The translations under genes and the position numbers were made by a program. A stretch of DNA of 64,000 nucleotides, from the NCBI GenBank assembly GCA_008360955.1, contig LUCM01001617.1, positions 4,270 through 68,269 of the forward strand. Direction: 5' to 3'. The notes under the pieces were generated by a model, which was not told where the DNA came from, made no database searches, and worked only from the letters and a program-made list of their open reading frames with translations. Of this stretch, positions 32,259 to 43,439 are shown piece after piece. This DNA comes from Fasciolopsis buskii (Eukaryota; Platyhelminthes; Trematoda; Plagiorchiida; Fasciolidae). The stretch's first letter is position 1. Each line of letters begins with the position of its first letter.

Positions 32259-32578
32259 TCTTTCTGGACTTGAAAGGTGCTTTCGACTCCGTGGGTCGAC
32301 CAGCACTATTCAGTGCTGCCCACCGGACGGGTATGCCGGTGAAGTTCTTGAGCCCATTGCGAGGATTGTACTTCCATATTTATGGGCGCGTTAAGGTATA
32401 CGGTGAACTGTCAGGTTCATTCGAAACGACTAGCGGTGTTCGGCAAGGGTGTCCGATTTTTTCCTTCTTGCTCAACTTTGTCTTGGACGTGTTGGAAGAT
32501 GCTTCAGGAGGTCCCCGGGATGTAGGAGTCGAGCTGGGAAATAGTGAGAAGCTGTGCGATCCTAGATTACGCAGATGA
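32207..32578 (+). pseudogene. RTE family 1 RT palm (motifs A and B)
   Basis: 123 codons with VIVFLDLKGAFDSVGRPALF (motif A), YFHIYGRVKVYGELSGSF, TTSGVRQGCPIFSFLLNF (motif B, with both boxes in one frame, unlike the minus copies), and VLDVLEDASGGPRDVGVELG. The frame breaks just before YADD, which is read in the next frame at about 32,565. This copy diverges from the group at 14, 22 and 23.5 kb. Confidence 0.85.
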
Positions 32579-33290
32579 TACCGTTTGTCTTTCAAATTCG
32601 TAGATCATACAAGACGTGCACTAGACACACTCTCGAGGTCTGTAACTCGGTTTGAGATGTGCTTTGCACCTTCAGTGTGAAATGCTGTTATAGGACTGGA
32701 CAACAGCCGTGACGAACTGGATACTCGATGGACAGGAACCAACGACTGTGGTAGCTGCGTGTCGAACGATGATAGATCAGCAGTAGCGGTAAACACTTGC
32801 ATATCGAAGGCTCGAGCGGCCTATGCCGGACTGAAGCACTTGTGGTGTCGGCCTGATTTTGAACTGAAGTTGACAGGTTGAATTTACTTTGCCGCAGTGT
32901 CCTCGGTTGTGCTGTACGGAGAGGAGACACAGATATGTGCTGCGGTGTTTTGTCATCGATGTCTACGCAGTATCTCTAGGTTTCGAATCGTATGACCGGG
33001 TGAGTAATATGGGGGTTGGTAATATGGTACTTGGTGTCGGTTCTGAGAAGCACACTAGACTACGTTGGCTGTCAGGTGTTGCTTATCGCGAAGAATCTCC
33101 TACAGCACCGTTGCCTGTTTGGCGTTCCTTCCTCGGAGTGGAAGAATACATGTAGGGGTCAACAGATGACGTTGCAATGTGTACCAGATAATGTGCAGGA
33201 ATCTTAATGTACACGTATAAGCTGCATCACACCCGTGGTCGGGGTCAGACAAACCCGTCAACTAGCGGACTGGGGACGTCGTCGTTAAAG

Positions 33291-33624
33291 ATGAAAGGGG
33301 GAAGGTTTATCACTGATACGAAGTCATTCATGTGTATAAGAAACAACAGGACCCTCGGAACTGATCCTTAGGGAACACCAGCGGATGTTCCAGGGCACAA
33401 ATGGTCGGATCTGCAAATTAAGAAGGAGGATACCTCGTCCGACAGAGCTCAGTAGGCGGGAAAGTCGATATGGCAAACTTGCTGAAGGGTAACAAGACGT
33501 CTCGCACTACATCGCCGGCTTAAGCTGCCAGCCCTGTAGCCGCACAACGGGTGAACAGATTCAGCTCACACGCCAACTTTTCGGCTGCCGTGAGTAGTCA
33601 TTCTCAAGGTAAGTTTTTGCAGTC
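33291..33624. other. No recognisable gene; boundary between RTE and PLE
   Basis: No motif recognised. This spacer separates the last RTE copy from the first PLE copy. Confidence 0.5.
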
Positions 33625-33672
33625 ATATGTCTTGATCTTTGGCCTTTGATAAGTGGCGCTTTAACGAGTTAT

Positions 33673-33954
33673 TCATTTGAAGTAAGTGTGAATGTCAAAG
33701 TCACTAAGGACCTTTCTTTTATCTTCCGAAATACCCGATTTATACGGAATTCCGATTGAGGCCGTTTTGGTCTTTTCTTTCCTCTTCTTGGTTGCTGACA
33801 TGCAAGTTTTTAGTTGTTTTCTTATGAGGCATGGCTGATAGTGATTGCCTTCCACGGTGACGTTTTGACGTCTTAGTTCTTCCTTACGTTCCGTATCGTC
33901 GCCGCATAGCTTTTTAACTCCGTTGGCTATCGAGTAAATAAGTATCCATTTCAC
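33673..33954 (-). pseudogene. PLE RT-to-GIY-YIG linker ORF, minus copy
   Basis: 93 codons, nearly the same protein as the ORF at 34,357-34,674: KWILIYSIANGVKKLCGDD near the start, ending ASIGIPYKSGISEDKRKVL. The IPYKxGISE box is typical of the stretch between RT thumb and endonuclease in PLEs. An in-frame stop separates it from the upstream RT. It is not a separate gene. Confidence 0.75.
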
Positions 33955-34070
33955 CTATTGTGGATAAGCTGAACTGAAGTCAAAATACATATCAAAATTT
34001 GTGAATTTTCTGTGAATGCCAATATTGAATTTTTGTGAGTCGTTTACTTCCATTCCGCGAAGTAGGTATC

Positions 34071-34295
34071 TCATGACTCAACGGTGTCTTCGGACTCCAT
34101 AGTGAATTTAATGGATATGTACTGCTTATTGAGAGCTTGGAGAAAGTTATCTTTTTGCGTTGATATTATGATTGCAAATGTATCGTCGCCATGCCTCACA
34201 TGCAAACGTGGGCTGTGAAGAAAATCCAGTGGAGTAATGAGCCTATCAGATTGTTGGCTGAAAGTAAATGACTCACGAAAATTCAATATTGGCAT
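34071..34295 (-). pseudogene. PLE reverse transcriptase, motif C region
   Basis: 74 codons with RLHVRHGDDTFAIIISTQKD and ISIKFTMESED. The pair of Asp of the catalytic box is kept while the preceding Tyr-Val is His-Gly. The FTMExE segment downstream is a PLE signature. Only this copy retains the catalytic box, as the sequence lies in the spacer between the inverted arms. Confidence 0.8.
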
Positions 34296-35160
34296 TCACA
34301 GAAAATTCACAAATTTTGATATGTATTTTGACTTCAGTTCAGCTTATCCACAATAGGTGAAATGGATACTTATTTACTCGATAGCCAACGGAGTTAAAAA
34401 GCTATGCGGCGACGATACGGAACGTAAGGAAGAACTAAGACGTCAAAACGTCACCGTGGAAGGCAATCACTATCAGCCATGCCTCATAAGAAAACAACTA
34501 AAAACTTGCATGTCAGCAACCAAGAAGAGGAAAGAAAAGACCAAAACGGCCTCAATCGGAATTCCGTATAAATCGGGTATTTCGGAAGATAAAAGAAAGG
34601 TCCTTAGTGACTTTGCTATTCACAATTCCTTCCGGTTGGATGATACGTTAAAGCGCCACTTATCGAAGTCTTAAGATCTAATCGGTGTGCAATAACCAAG
34701 ACAACCGCATCTGTTAAATCATTTGCAAGGAATGCCTAACAGAACACGTTGGATAAACCAGCAGACAACTGATAACACGCATAACAGAACAAGTGAGGGA
34801 GAGAAAATGCAGACTTTTGGATAAAGCGGCCTTATCAAAACTTGAGCGCGATTCAGCCATCGCTCCGCATGCCTATAAGAGGGGCATAATACAGATTATG
34901 AAAACACAAAAGTGCCGCGGTGTGGATTCAGAACCGGCACTGAACGTAAATTTGCCGGGGCTCTGGCGATAAGCACCCACCCCGCATGCATCAATCGGAA
35001 CGACTGATCAGAGATTCCGGAGATAAAGACAGCCTTAATATCTTTGAGGGACGAACATTCGAAAGGTCACCACGCTGGCTGACCCATCACCACAGAGGCG
35101 CTGGACGTGAAGGACACTTAACTTCTTCCGGATAGTGACGAAACTTCTACGTTGAAAAAT
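34262..35160 (+). mobile_element. Penelope-like element fragment, plus copy with GIY-YIG
   Basis: Starts inside the YRKPTH-like box at about 34,275, continues through the open stretch 34,357-34,674, then shows HVG, a stop, TSRQLITRITEQVRERKCRL and ALSKLERDSAIAPHAYKRG at about 34,735-34,885. This fits the second half of the GIY-YIG domain (YVGxTxRxLxxRIxEH). GIY-YIG would nick DNA for integration. A tail with no coding motif runs to about 35,160. The 5' end is truncated; the RT catalytic box is missing. Confidence 0.8.
34357..34674 (+). pseudogene. PLE RT-to-GIY-YIG linker ORF, plus copy
   Basis: 105 codons, sharing its first 86 residues or so with the minus-strand ORF 33,673-33,954, then reading LDDTLKRHLSKS. 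After this the frame shifts before the GIY-YIG segment. The two copies differ little, so they are of similar age or one is a copy of the other. Confidence 0.75.
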
Positions 35161-38100
35161 CGCTCCTTTGAAGCTAAAAAAGAATTGTTATGAAAATGGA
35201 ATGAATATGCTATTGTGCCTTTTTCCGGAAATTATGAGAACGGCAATCTCCTGAACTTGATTATTGTGTAAACGGACGATTTTGGGCATAGATACATGGT
35301 AAACCGGAAACCACGTCAGTTGCGCTCTCATGGCTGCCATGGCTATTCGTGAGGACGCGACTGTTGCCCATATAGATAATTCAGAATTGTTTAGCCGCTA
35401 CGTTTGCTGTTTTTATGCTAGTTTTTCCCATTTTGAATGTGGTTTTAGGGTTTTTCGGCATAAGGCGCTGACGTCGTTTCATAAATATCACAGTGTCAGC
35501 TCCGGAAATTGGCTCCGAGAGCATCGGCGATCTCTTCCCCCTTCTTTTCCTCACTATCGCATCAAGTACTGCCGTGCAAACAAAGGTCGTATAAATCAAG
35601 GTGGTCGTCGGTAAGTCTGTTATCTTTTCAGGCAATATTTATTTGCAGATTTCCACGGAAGACGGCGGAGGTGCAAGGAACGGGGACCGCGGGAGAGAAG
35701 GGGTTGACGTGAACGCCAACACGGCCCCCTTTGGGGCCGCCATTATCTGATTACTGGCACCGTTTTCCAAAATCGGTTTATTCTTTTATGACTTCGTTGT
35801 GTGCATTAGGTTGATGGTACGTAAGTCGTCTTTCACGTGCGCAGCAAAGGCGTAGGCTCCGGTGCTCATTCGTTTAGCAGTAATGGAACTATTCAACAGT
35901 AGGCATGTAAATGTAAAAAGTGTACGCTGAGGCAGACATAGGCTCGCGTTGGTCTAGAGATGCTTATAGGTGTTGTTGCCATATATACCTGACTAAAGGT
36001 AGACATGGCCCGGGGCTGCCATAGGGGTCGTACATTTTTCCGTCGGGCATTTAATGTTAGTATAACTGCGTTACGGGGTGAACTGCAATATATACATATA
36101 TCGTACGACTAAAGGGTTAACGGATAGTTGCATATATTTTCAGAGTAAAAACTCATTGCATGCGTTGACATTAATTGCTATACCGAGATACGTGTATATA
36201 GTCTTCCCACATGGGGCAACAAATGTTTATGAACATTTATTCCATAAGTAATTTGTACATGTCGATGCAACAACGTACTTGATATACATGTATAGTGGAA
36301 ACATGCATAGCTGTATATATGAAGATTTATATATATATTTATACATAAAAATTCATATACGCATATGTCTACTGTACACATATACGTATATGGATTTATT
36401 ACGTTCCGCCATCAAAATGTCCAAATTATATACTTATAGGTGCACATCCATTTATTTATACATATATACGTTTCTGTATGCATAAATATATATATGTACA
36501 TATACACATGCACATTTTTACCACTTTAAATCGAATTACGCAATAGCTAAGCGCATAAACTCGTCAAACTGAATTCATGTGATGATTATGGAGCAAAAAT
36601 GCACATAAATATCGCATCACCCTGGTGCACACGTATGCTTACATTCATAGGTGGACATCTTCGCAATCCTGGGGCAAACAGATATTTCTATACATTTTCA
36701 ATTTCCCAGCCATCAACGAAAACACGCAACACAAAATGGTCATCTTCACCATCACAGCCAATGCGTTTTACAGGTTTAGCACGCTAAATAGACGTTTTTT
36801 ATTTTTCTGTACAAAATAACATCAATATTACTCTCCTAGCTTGGCTCCGTCTGGCTCGTCTTTTTTTCACGAAGTTGCGAACTAATAACAGCTGACATTT
36901 AACACCAACCGTTACCAGTTATCGCGAAGTGGAAAGTTGGTATTTATTAGTTATCGGGGGTGGATGAGTTGAGTCCAACGATTTGAATGCCCGCAAAACA
37001 TGGCTGTTTCGCGAGGGTGAATGTTTCGTCAATATCGCTCATCCGGCCCACAGTTCAAATCACGAAATTCAGAAACACGCAGGCAGCTGTTGGCGTGTGT
37101 GAAACACCTTGAGAAAAACTACCCGCACTAGCGAAAAATTTGAGGCATTACATCTGCTAATAACACTGCGTTATTAGCATTATACCATTCACAATAAACG
37201 CTAATACATGGTGCATGGATTTTTGAAGCAACCCCTACGTCATTAAGAACTGATGTTTACATATTTAGTTCAGCTCGCTTTGCCTGCGATTTCTCGAAAT
37301 TTGGCGGGCCTAGGAACCGCAGCATTCGAGTTGCTCCGGTTCTTGTTGTATGTTTGCGGTTCTATAACAAGCCAAGGTACCCACTAATTCCTGCATACGT
37401 GGGTCCTTCGGCGGTTGCGGTCAAAGAAGAAATCGCGTTGAAGTTTCGCAAACGGGCCGAATACGATTCATTAATCGCTGATTTCTCTGTGCTACGGTTT
37501 CCTTCAGAAACCCCGTGCTCAATTCAGTTCTGCGTGCACAGGAAGTAAATGTGGCTTCCAACCACTGGATCCTCCTGATGGGCGTGTGGTTGGCAGGCGC
37601 ACGTAGCTTTTAAAAATGCATGTGTTCTTTTCCGGAAGGTCTGAGCATCAGGCGCAGTGTCAGCCCCAACAGATTCGTTTCGTTTCCTTGACTGAAACTT
37701 ACTTTTTAGCTCCTACAAACCCATCAAAACTATTACTATTAACCACAGTTTCTGGATGTTCCACGGTGGAAGCACCCTCTTGGGGATGAACCCAGCCCCA
37801 TCTGAATTCTTGTGTTCGCGCTGCAATCTCAAACTGCGCCTTTTTGTGCCCCTGTCTGGGCACCAGGTGGCGCTGTTAGGACCAGAGCCCGGGGCATGGG
37901 CAACCGGCTAACTCAGTGCGTTTCAATTTTTGCTGACCATGTTTTGGCCCGAGCGTTTAGTGCCCATAATTCTTTCGATTGTTGGCAAGACGGTTGAGCG
38001 CCCACCTCCCCCATGTTCAGTTCGGTGAGTCATGCTAATGGAAAAAGGAAACATTTCCTCGTCTCACTATAGCGAGAAGTGATTCTACCAGTCGTATGTG

Positions 38101-38890
38101 TTCGCAGTCCAAATCAACGATGTAGAAGCAACACTCGAAGGCCCAAAACAACCTGCTCCTCATTGCCATACTCCGGGAACTCACGGCCTCCCCGTTTGGA
38201 TCCAAGGCTTACTTTAACGGAACCACGCTTTGCATCGTTAACGAGTCTCCAGGAGAATGGTTCCATATATTCAGGATCCCGTTACTAATAGAGTACTACC
38301 TAATTAGCTCATGATTTTCAATGCGCGAAAGCTTCATTGCACTGTTCATAACTTTTGCGTACTAGGTCCGGTTTCACGGGTTCTTGCATATCCTCTAGAA
38401 GTGATTTGGCCGCATAATGACCTCTGCGATATTTGCCCTCCATCACAGTGCCTCTGTTTTGCGATTCATGCACCCCAGAAACAAAAACCGATTACGTAAG
38501 TTTCGCAGCCATTTCCCGATCATCCTTCATCTTTTTTCAACCTGTAATCCATCTGTCATGCCCAAGTTTAACTCCGTTGCTCTGGCATAGAGCTTAGCAA
38601 GGTCCATACTGTTGAATTTCCTTTCCCATTTCAAGACAACACCGAAGGGCATTTTTTTCACTGTTGCGTCGACACTGTTAATTGCTGGGGGGAGACACTG
38701 AATTTAGGTGACGACATTTGACCTGTTTGTGATTACGAGAACCATTGATGTCCGCCTGTGACCATGATTGTATTTGGCATCCTTCCAATATGCTGATGCA
38801 ATATATTCAGTTGCATCTATTTGGGGAGGCCTCGTTCTGTGCAACCGAAGGAGCACGCCTCAAAAGACCAGTGCATGCGTTGCAAATTGA
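35161..38890. other. Low-repeat region, no firm gene
   Basis: None of the retroelement families recurs here. 35,330-35,614 is an open stretch of 94 codons ending at GGTCGTCG|GTAAGT, a good splice donor; an acceptor-like TTTGCAG follows 31 bases later. 37,354-37,548 is another open stretch (64 codons). Neither has a known domain. 36,170-36,540 is strongly AT-rich with TATATA and CATATA words. If host exons exist in the window they are most likely here, but I cannot name one. Confidence 0.45.
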
Positions 38891-39260
38891 AGGCTCACTT
38901 GGTGAAGCTCATGTTAGCCTCAACTGTAACATCCGTGCATGCAGGGGCAATACGTACGACTGGCCAAGACCGGGGGCCCTGTGCACGCAAGCTACGTTGA
39001 GTGGCCTTGACGAAATAGTTGGAATTCCGGAGTGCATACTTTGATTTTGGCTTCATCAAGTTTGACTCCCCTTCGGAAAATAATTGCTGCTGCTTCAAAA
39101 TGATGCTTGCTATTCCCTCCCTGGCGATAAATGTTTCACCTTTTCCGGCACGTTGTACGCTTTTGTAAGCCATGTTTCAACAACAGCAAATATAGAGGCT
39201 TTATGCTCAGCAACAGCCGCAGCAAACGCAGGATATTTGTCCCCACAAATGCTTACCTTC
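38891..39260 (-). mobile_element. Faint LINE endonuclease trace
   Basis: On the minus strand at about 39,235-39,130 one frame reads AAAVAEHKASIFAVVETWLT and then VPEKVKHLSPGR. The ASIxAVxETWLT word is typical of the start of CR1/Jockey-type EN domains. The downstream part (38,895-39,173 in another frame) cannot be aligned by eye. It may be an old CR1-like fragment. Confidence 0.35.
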
Positions 39261-40659
39261 TAAAGTAGCACTGAACGTGTTTTCCCGGCAAAACTTGCCA
39301 CTCTCACTTACTGCCACTTCGTCCGCGAACGTGGATGAAGGTGGGTTGCGAGAGGTCAGATCAAGTCGGTTTGCAGGACTTGCAGTTTGATTTAAGATCT
39401 GCAGTCTAAATTCTTCAATGGGCGAGCTTCATCATCCCAGCGCACTTCGACTGCGAAGTTTCCGTCCTCGGGTTTTGATATCACGTTCGGAAGACATTTC
39501 CAGATGGCCCTTGGGTTATCAGAGTCGCAAAGGCTGTAAATACGAGGGCCAAAGCAGTACGGTCACCAATAGGACTGAGACTGTTTTATCCTTTGAAACT
39601 AGTAACTGCTTGCAGAGAAGGAACATGTAATACCAAAGGAGACACAGAGTAGTGCTTTGTGTTTTGGTGATGAAGAACAAGTGTGATAGAGAGAGAAAAA
39701 CGACCCCACAGAAGCCTGAAGAATAAAACAACACATGTCTTATCCAAACAGACTGCAATCCGCTTAACAGTGTGGGTAGATACCATCCCTTCCGGCAGCT
39801 TGTTTCATTTACTAAAACTTTTGTTTGAGAAGAATTTTGGACTTTTGGCTTTTGCTGTGCTCTCGTGGGGACGGTTGGTCAACGAAGACGAACAGTGAGG
39901 CAGCTGTCCTTGACAAACCTCCAAGTACTTTTAAGGTTGCAATAAGGCCGCATCTGAGCCACGTGCGACATGTGAATACAAATTCAGGGGTAATATATAA
40001 TTCCTGGTTGGCTCCGTTGTTATTGGGATCATCCTTCTTGGAATGGCAGGCCCCGGGTCAAAGTGGGCGCCCTGGCTTTTATTGCATTTTCTAGGTTGAA
40101 ACATCATCGCTTTGTACAAAGGCATGACTACCCTTGGCTTTCTGAACTGCACCCTTCGGCACATCCTCCCCTCATATAATACTTCCCCACAGATGGCCAT
40201 TTTCCCGTCTGATGTCACTGGGCTCTGCTAGATATAGAGGTTTATTCTGTCGTTTCAGCAAAATGACTACCACTGAAACCACTTAAATCTGGGAGAGTTA
40301 AATTAGGTCCCTTGGAGTTACCGATATTGGTGCCCAATCAGCAGCTAAAGTCAACCTTCTATCCTGCCATCCTCTTCATTTTGTTTGCAGCCGTGGTAGC
40401 TCTGTAGACAGGAGCTTTGCCCTGGAGCGGTCGTCAGGCTACGCGTCTGTCAATGCGGTTTAGTCGACGTCTCCTGACTCCTCATGAATTTCAAGCCTTT
40501 TGCTTCTCAGGATGCAGGCACTATCGCAAACGATGTCAATACTTGTCTGTAGCCTAACGATTTTTCTTCGAATCTCCGATGTATTTGGACTGGATATCGG
40601 GGTTCAAGCCGTTTTTTCTTCTAATTTTCTGAGGTGGGCATGAAGTTGCATGTCAGTCC
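39261..40659. other. No recognisable gene or repeat
   Basis: Short ORFs on both strands, no recognisable motif. A fragment reading VAIRPHLSHV near 39,940 resembles the RPHLEY word of LINE C-termini, but the context does not support it. Confidence 0.45.
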
Positions 40660-41001
40660 ATGTTGTGTGCCAGCAGTGAGCACATTTAGTGCACTTAAAC
40701 ACGAAATGACTCGTTGTCCGCTACCTGCAAACAGTCCCAGTAAACTATTTCTCGGCCTTAAAAATTGAGTTTTCTACTTTTTGCTTTTCACTGGCATACT
40801 TGTAATTCCCCTATTGCTTTGCAGCATCTCATTTAACCTCCCAGTAAGCCTCTAAAAAACTCATTGTTGCTCCCACCATCTTATCCCATTCCACTTCTAT
40901 CATCTAAATTTCCCGTGCATCATCCTTGTAAAAATTTGATCTTGCCATGCGCATGCCTCTCGCAAATCGAGAAATATACAGTATTATTATTATTATTATT
41001 T
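40660..41001 (+). mobile_element. CR1-like 3' UTR with (TTA)n tail
   Basis: About 190 bases (40,687-40,880) are nearly identical to 48,119-48,310. It continues into GATCTTGCCATGCGCATGCC and TCGAGAAATATACAG, then (TTA)n at 40,982-41,001. The reverse of the same end occurs at 41,622, 51,282 and 58,650. This defines the 3' end and orientation of the family. No coding part is attached. Confidence 0.8.
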
Positions 41002-41339
41002 TGGTGACGCTTCATGCTACTATCTTAAGGTAGCCATCTGGTAGCCACTTGATTCCATGGCGTTCCAGAATCCTCATGACCTGCACTATCAGAAATCGTT
41101 TCGGGAAAACCTGCTTAAACCAATGATTGTGGATGATTTTGCTTCACAAATTTGGGGCTTGGCTCCATGGTAACACTGCGAACAAGGCCATAACCATTCC
41201 GGATATAAGTCCTTCAGGAGAAGCAGGCAAACCCAGCGAAGCCTTTATTGTCACTTCTACGTCAGAAAATTCATGCAAACTATTTTGCGCCAGGATTTCA
41301 CGTTGCTCAACATCTAAACTTTCGTTTTTTTCAGAGCTG

Positions 41340-41622
41340 AGATGGGCGACGAAAGCCTTCTTGCTGGATGCGTCTTTCGCCTCTTTGGTTCTTGCCAACG
41401 TGATGTTTCAATGATGATGGAACTAATGAATACTGCTTCTGACTTGCCAGGTCCCAAGCAGATTGCTGGAGATTTCAATGCACCTGGCATATGCTGGCTC
41501 ACGGTTCCCACTTCAAATCACTTGTTCAATTTCCTTGAATGTATTCCTCATGGCGGTTGGAACCAACACGTAACTGACCCAAGAAGAAACCGTAATGTTC
41601 TTGACTTGATATTTACCATAGA
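41340..41622 (+). mobile_element. CR1-like endonuclease fragment (copy A, left part)
   Basis: The open stretch from 41,342 reads LLAGCVFRLFGSC, then QIAGDFNAPGICW, then GGWNQHVTDPRRNRNVLDLI. These are the GDFN box and the Q-x-V-T-x-x-T-R-x-x-x-x-L-D-L region of the APE endonuclease in CR1/Jockey-type ORF2. It is cut exactly where a (TAA)n tail of a minus-strand element begins at 41,622. The RT part of the same kind resumes at about 43,440, so it is probably the left side of one interrupted element. Confidence 0.8.
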
Positions 41623-43430
41623 TAATAATAATAATACTGTATATTTCTCGATTTGCGGGAGGCATGCGCATGGCAAGATCAAATTTTTACAAGTGAGACG
41701 GCAGTCATTGGCGTGGTTACACCGTCAGTTTTTATATCTTGGGGTACCAGATTTGGTAGATTAAGATGGGCACGTTTGCGGGGTGGCTGGAAGGGTGAAG
41801 GGGACTGAGTTTCATCTAGGTCTACCGGTATTGGCTGCGACCAAAGGAGATGATGTCGAGGGATCAGCACCTTCGCAGCAGGTATACGCGGAGGTGGGGT
41901 GTCACTGCCCTCATTAGGTTTATTCTCAGACAGACTAGTAATAGATTTGTGGGGTGGAGAGTTTGGACAGGAAATTGAGCGGCGTAAGTAGGGGAGGGGT
42001 CGGTAATGCCAATTGCTTGAAGGTGTAGTTTTCGATGGGTTTTGTATTTTGGTCCCGGTAGTGGACACCGGGCACGGGATAGCCGGAGATGTGGGGCGAT
42101 GGAGACTGTCATAGGGAGAAGGTGGCTTTGTTGAAACCTTGGCAGTAGGCTTGGGATTTGGCCCATTAGGAGAAATCTGAACTGGCAGCGCACTGGTCAG
42201 AAGGGGAGCGCCCGATACAACTGGAGTCCCGCCAACTTGAGAAGCCGCGGTAGACTTTAGTGACCGTAATATATCTCTCTAGAACGGAGTTTTATCCGTA
42301 AAGATCTTGATATTTTTATAAGGCGTATGTTTAGCAATGTTCGCCTTGTTTGCTATAAACTCCTTAGCAGAAAGTTCATCACGAAATTGAAATAAAATTG
42401 GGCAGTTATTCTTGGGGGATTTTTTCAGGAGCCTAGAACACAGACAGGAGTGGTGAGTCATGCTACAAGCGTTGAGAATGGTAGACTGGACCAGTGGCAG
42501 TGGGAGGCGGTCGGGTACATTAAAGACAACGGCATTCTTCGCTTTCGCAATACGTTTGTGAGCTTCCTTAGTTACGGAGTCAAAAAAGCGTCCTGTGGCA
42601 GCCAAATTGCTGGCATTATTGTCATTGAAAGGGTCAATCAAGCTGACTAATGGGGACAGTTACAATGACAGGTCCTCGATCTGTTGTACTTTGTTTTCTA
42701 GGTCCCTTAGTCTTTTCGAGACATCAAGGGTTTTGGGACCAGAATGACTAAATATATCAATAAGCGGGACTGAGCATGTTTTAGTGGGAATCATGGGTTT
42801 TAAGGGTTTTCTTAGCACTACGGTGCGGCGCTGACGTCGCTTTGGTTCGGCTGAAGGCATCGTACGGGTCTTATAAATTCAAGGACGTCTGAAATGGCTA
42901 TGAGAGGCTATAAACGTTTGGTAACAGACAATGTGATGGTGTCAAAAACTACGGGAGCGTAAAGGTGAGAAGGTAAATAGACAGGCTAATTGGTAAAATT
43001 GCTCTTAAAAGTAGATCGATAGACGAGTAGAATAAGTGGTTAGCAGCATAAGGACCTTTAGTATAGGTCCAGGCGGGAGATGAATATGTGGCGGTCCAGG
43101 CTTGAGGCAAATATAGATAAAAAGGGCAGCGAGGAATGAGGTTATAGGTTATTGGTCAAAAAATTTAGGAAATATTTCGAAGATGAAAACGGTTCTAATT
43201 ATGCTAAAGTACTACAATAACACTCTAACAACACTCTAAATTGCAAAAGAAAACAGCGAGAACAACTCACACAGGTTGCTAGATCCACTGAGGCTAGTTT
43301 GCCTGGATTTTACCATCTGCTTGTTAGCTGTTCATTTACATTGCCCCTCTCGACTAGATGCCCCCAATTAACCCATGGTTATTTTTTAGAGGTGACCGGA
43401 ATCGTCCACCTATTCTAGTCCTTAACTGTA
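41622..43430 (-). mobile_element. CR1-like ORF1-only derivative (copy Z)
   Basis: On the minus strand a 5' UTR-like part (43,430-42,870) is followed by ORF1 in pieces: 42,860-42,660 (basic start and a Leu/Glu-rich helix), 42,641-42,279 (RRM-like region) and 42,193-41,679 (Pro/Ser-rich). Then come only about 55 bases of 3' end and the (TAA)n tail at 41,622-41,635. All of ORF2 and most of the 3' UTR are absent. It lies inside an oppositely oriented CR1-like ORF2 copy. ORF1 binds element RNA in this class of LINE. Confidence 0.7.
42279..42641 (-). pseudogene. CR1-like ORF1, RRM-like region
   Basis: 120 codons: KNAVVFNVPDRLPLPLVQS, ILNACSMTHHSCLCSRL, NCPILFQFRDELSAKEFI, then IKIFTDKTPF. This alternation fits the RNA-binding RRM-like part of LINE ORF1 proteins (xVVFNxPE... 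RLxK... PxLVxFxxxxxAxxFI... IxxDxT). It is alignable with 52,777-53,223. It ends in a stop; a coiled-coil-like segment lies upstream at 42,660-42,860 (RDLENKVQQIEDLSL). Confidence 0.65.
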
Positions 43431-43439
43431 AACGAGACT

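Larger units (their letters stand above)
31090..33290 (+). mobile_element. RTE family 1, 5' UTR-EN-(deletion)-RT-C-terminus
   Basis: About 500 bases of probable 5' UTR (31,090-31,600) precede the EN start PRQPLNLGSFNVRTLMQAG at about 31,615. EN runs to about 32,060. A 41-base inverted piece (32,061-32,101) follows, then RT from the QQAGFRLGRGCID region through motif A and SGVRQG, a YADD box in a shifted frame near 32,565-32,580, and a decayed C-terminal region to about 33,290. The linker and RT fingers are missing. It is the only copy here that shows EN with upstream sequence on the plus strand. Confidence 0.83.
33625..34300 (-). mobile_element. Penelope-like element fragment, minus copy
   Basis: Read on the minus strand: HVRHGDDTFAIIISTQKDNF at about 34,200-34,140 (the PLE RT motif C region, usually RYVDDTF, here with HGDDTF), then FTMES, then NIGIHRKFTNFDMYFDFSSA (the YRKPTHTDRYL box) at about 34,020-33,970, then 33,673-33,954. 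It lacks the 5' part of the RT and ends before GIY-YIG. From about 34,055 down it is the inverted copy of the plus element at 34,260. Confidence 0.82.

Noticed and set aside
37354..37548. 64-codon plus-strand ORF in the low-repeat region
   Set aside because: Cleanly open but with no known domain and no convincing splice partner; kept only as part of the low-repeat region.
39900..40100. VAIRPHLSHV word resembling a LINE C-terminus
   Set aside because: Isolated; flanking frames show none of the neighbouring LINE landmarks.
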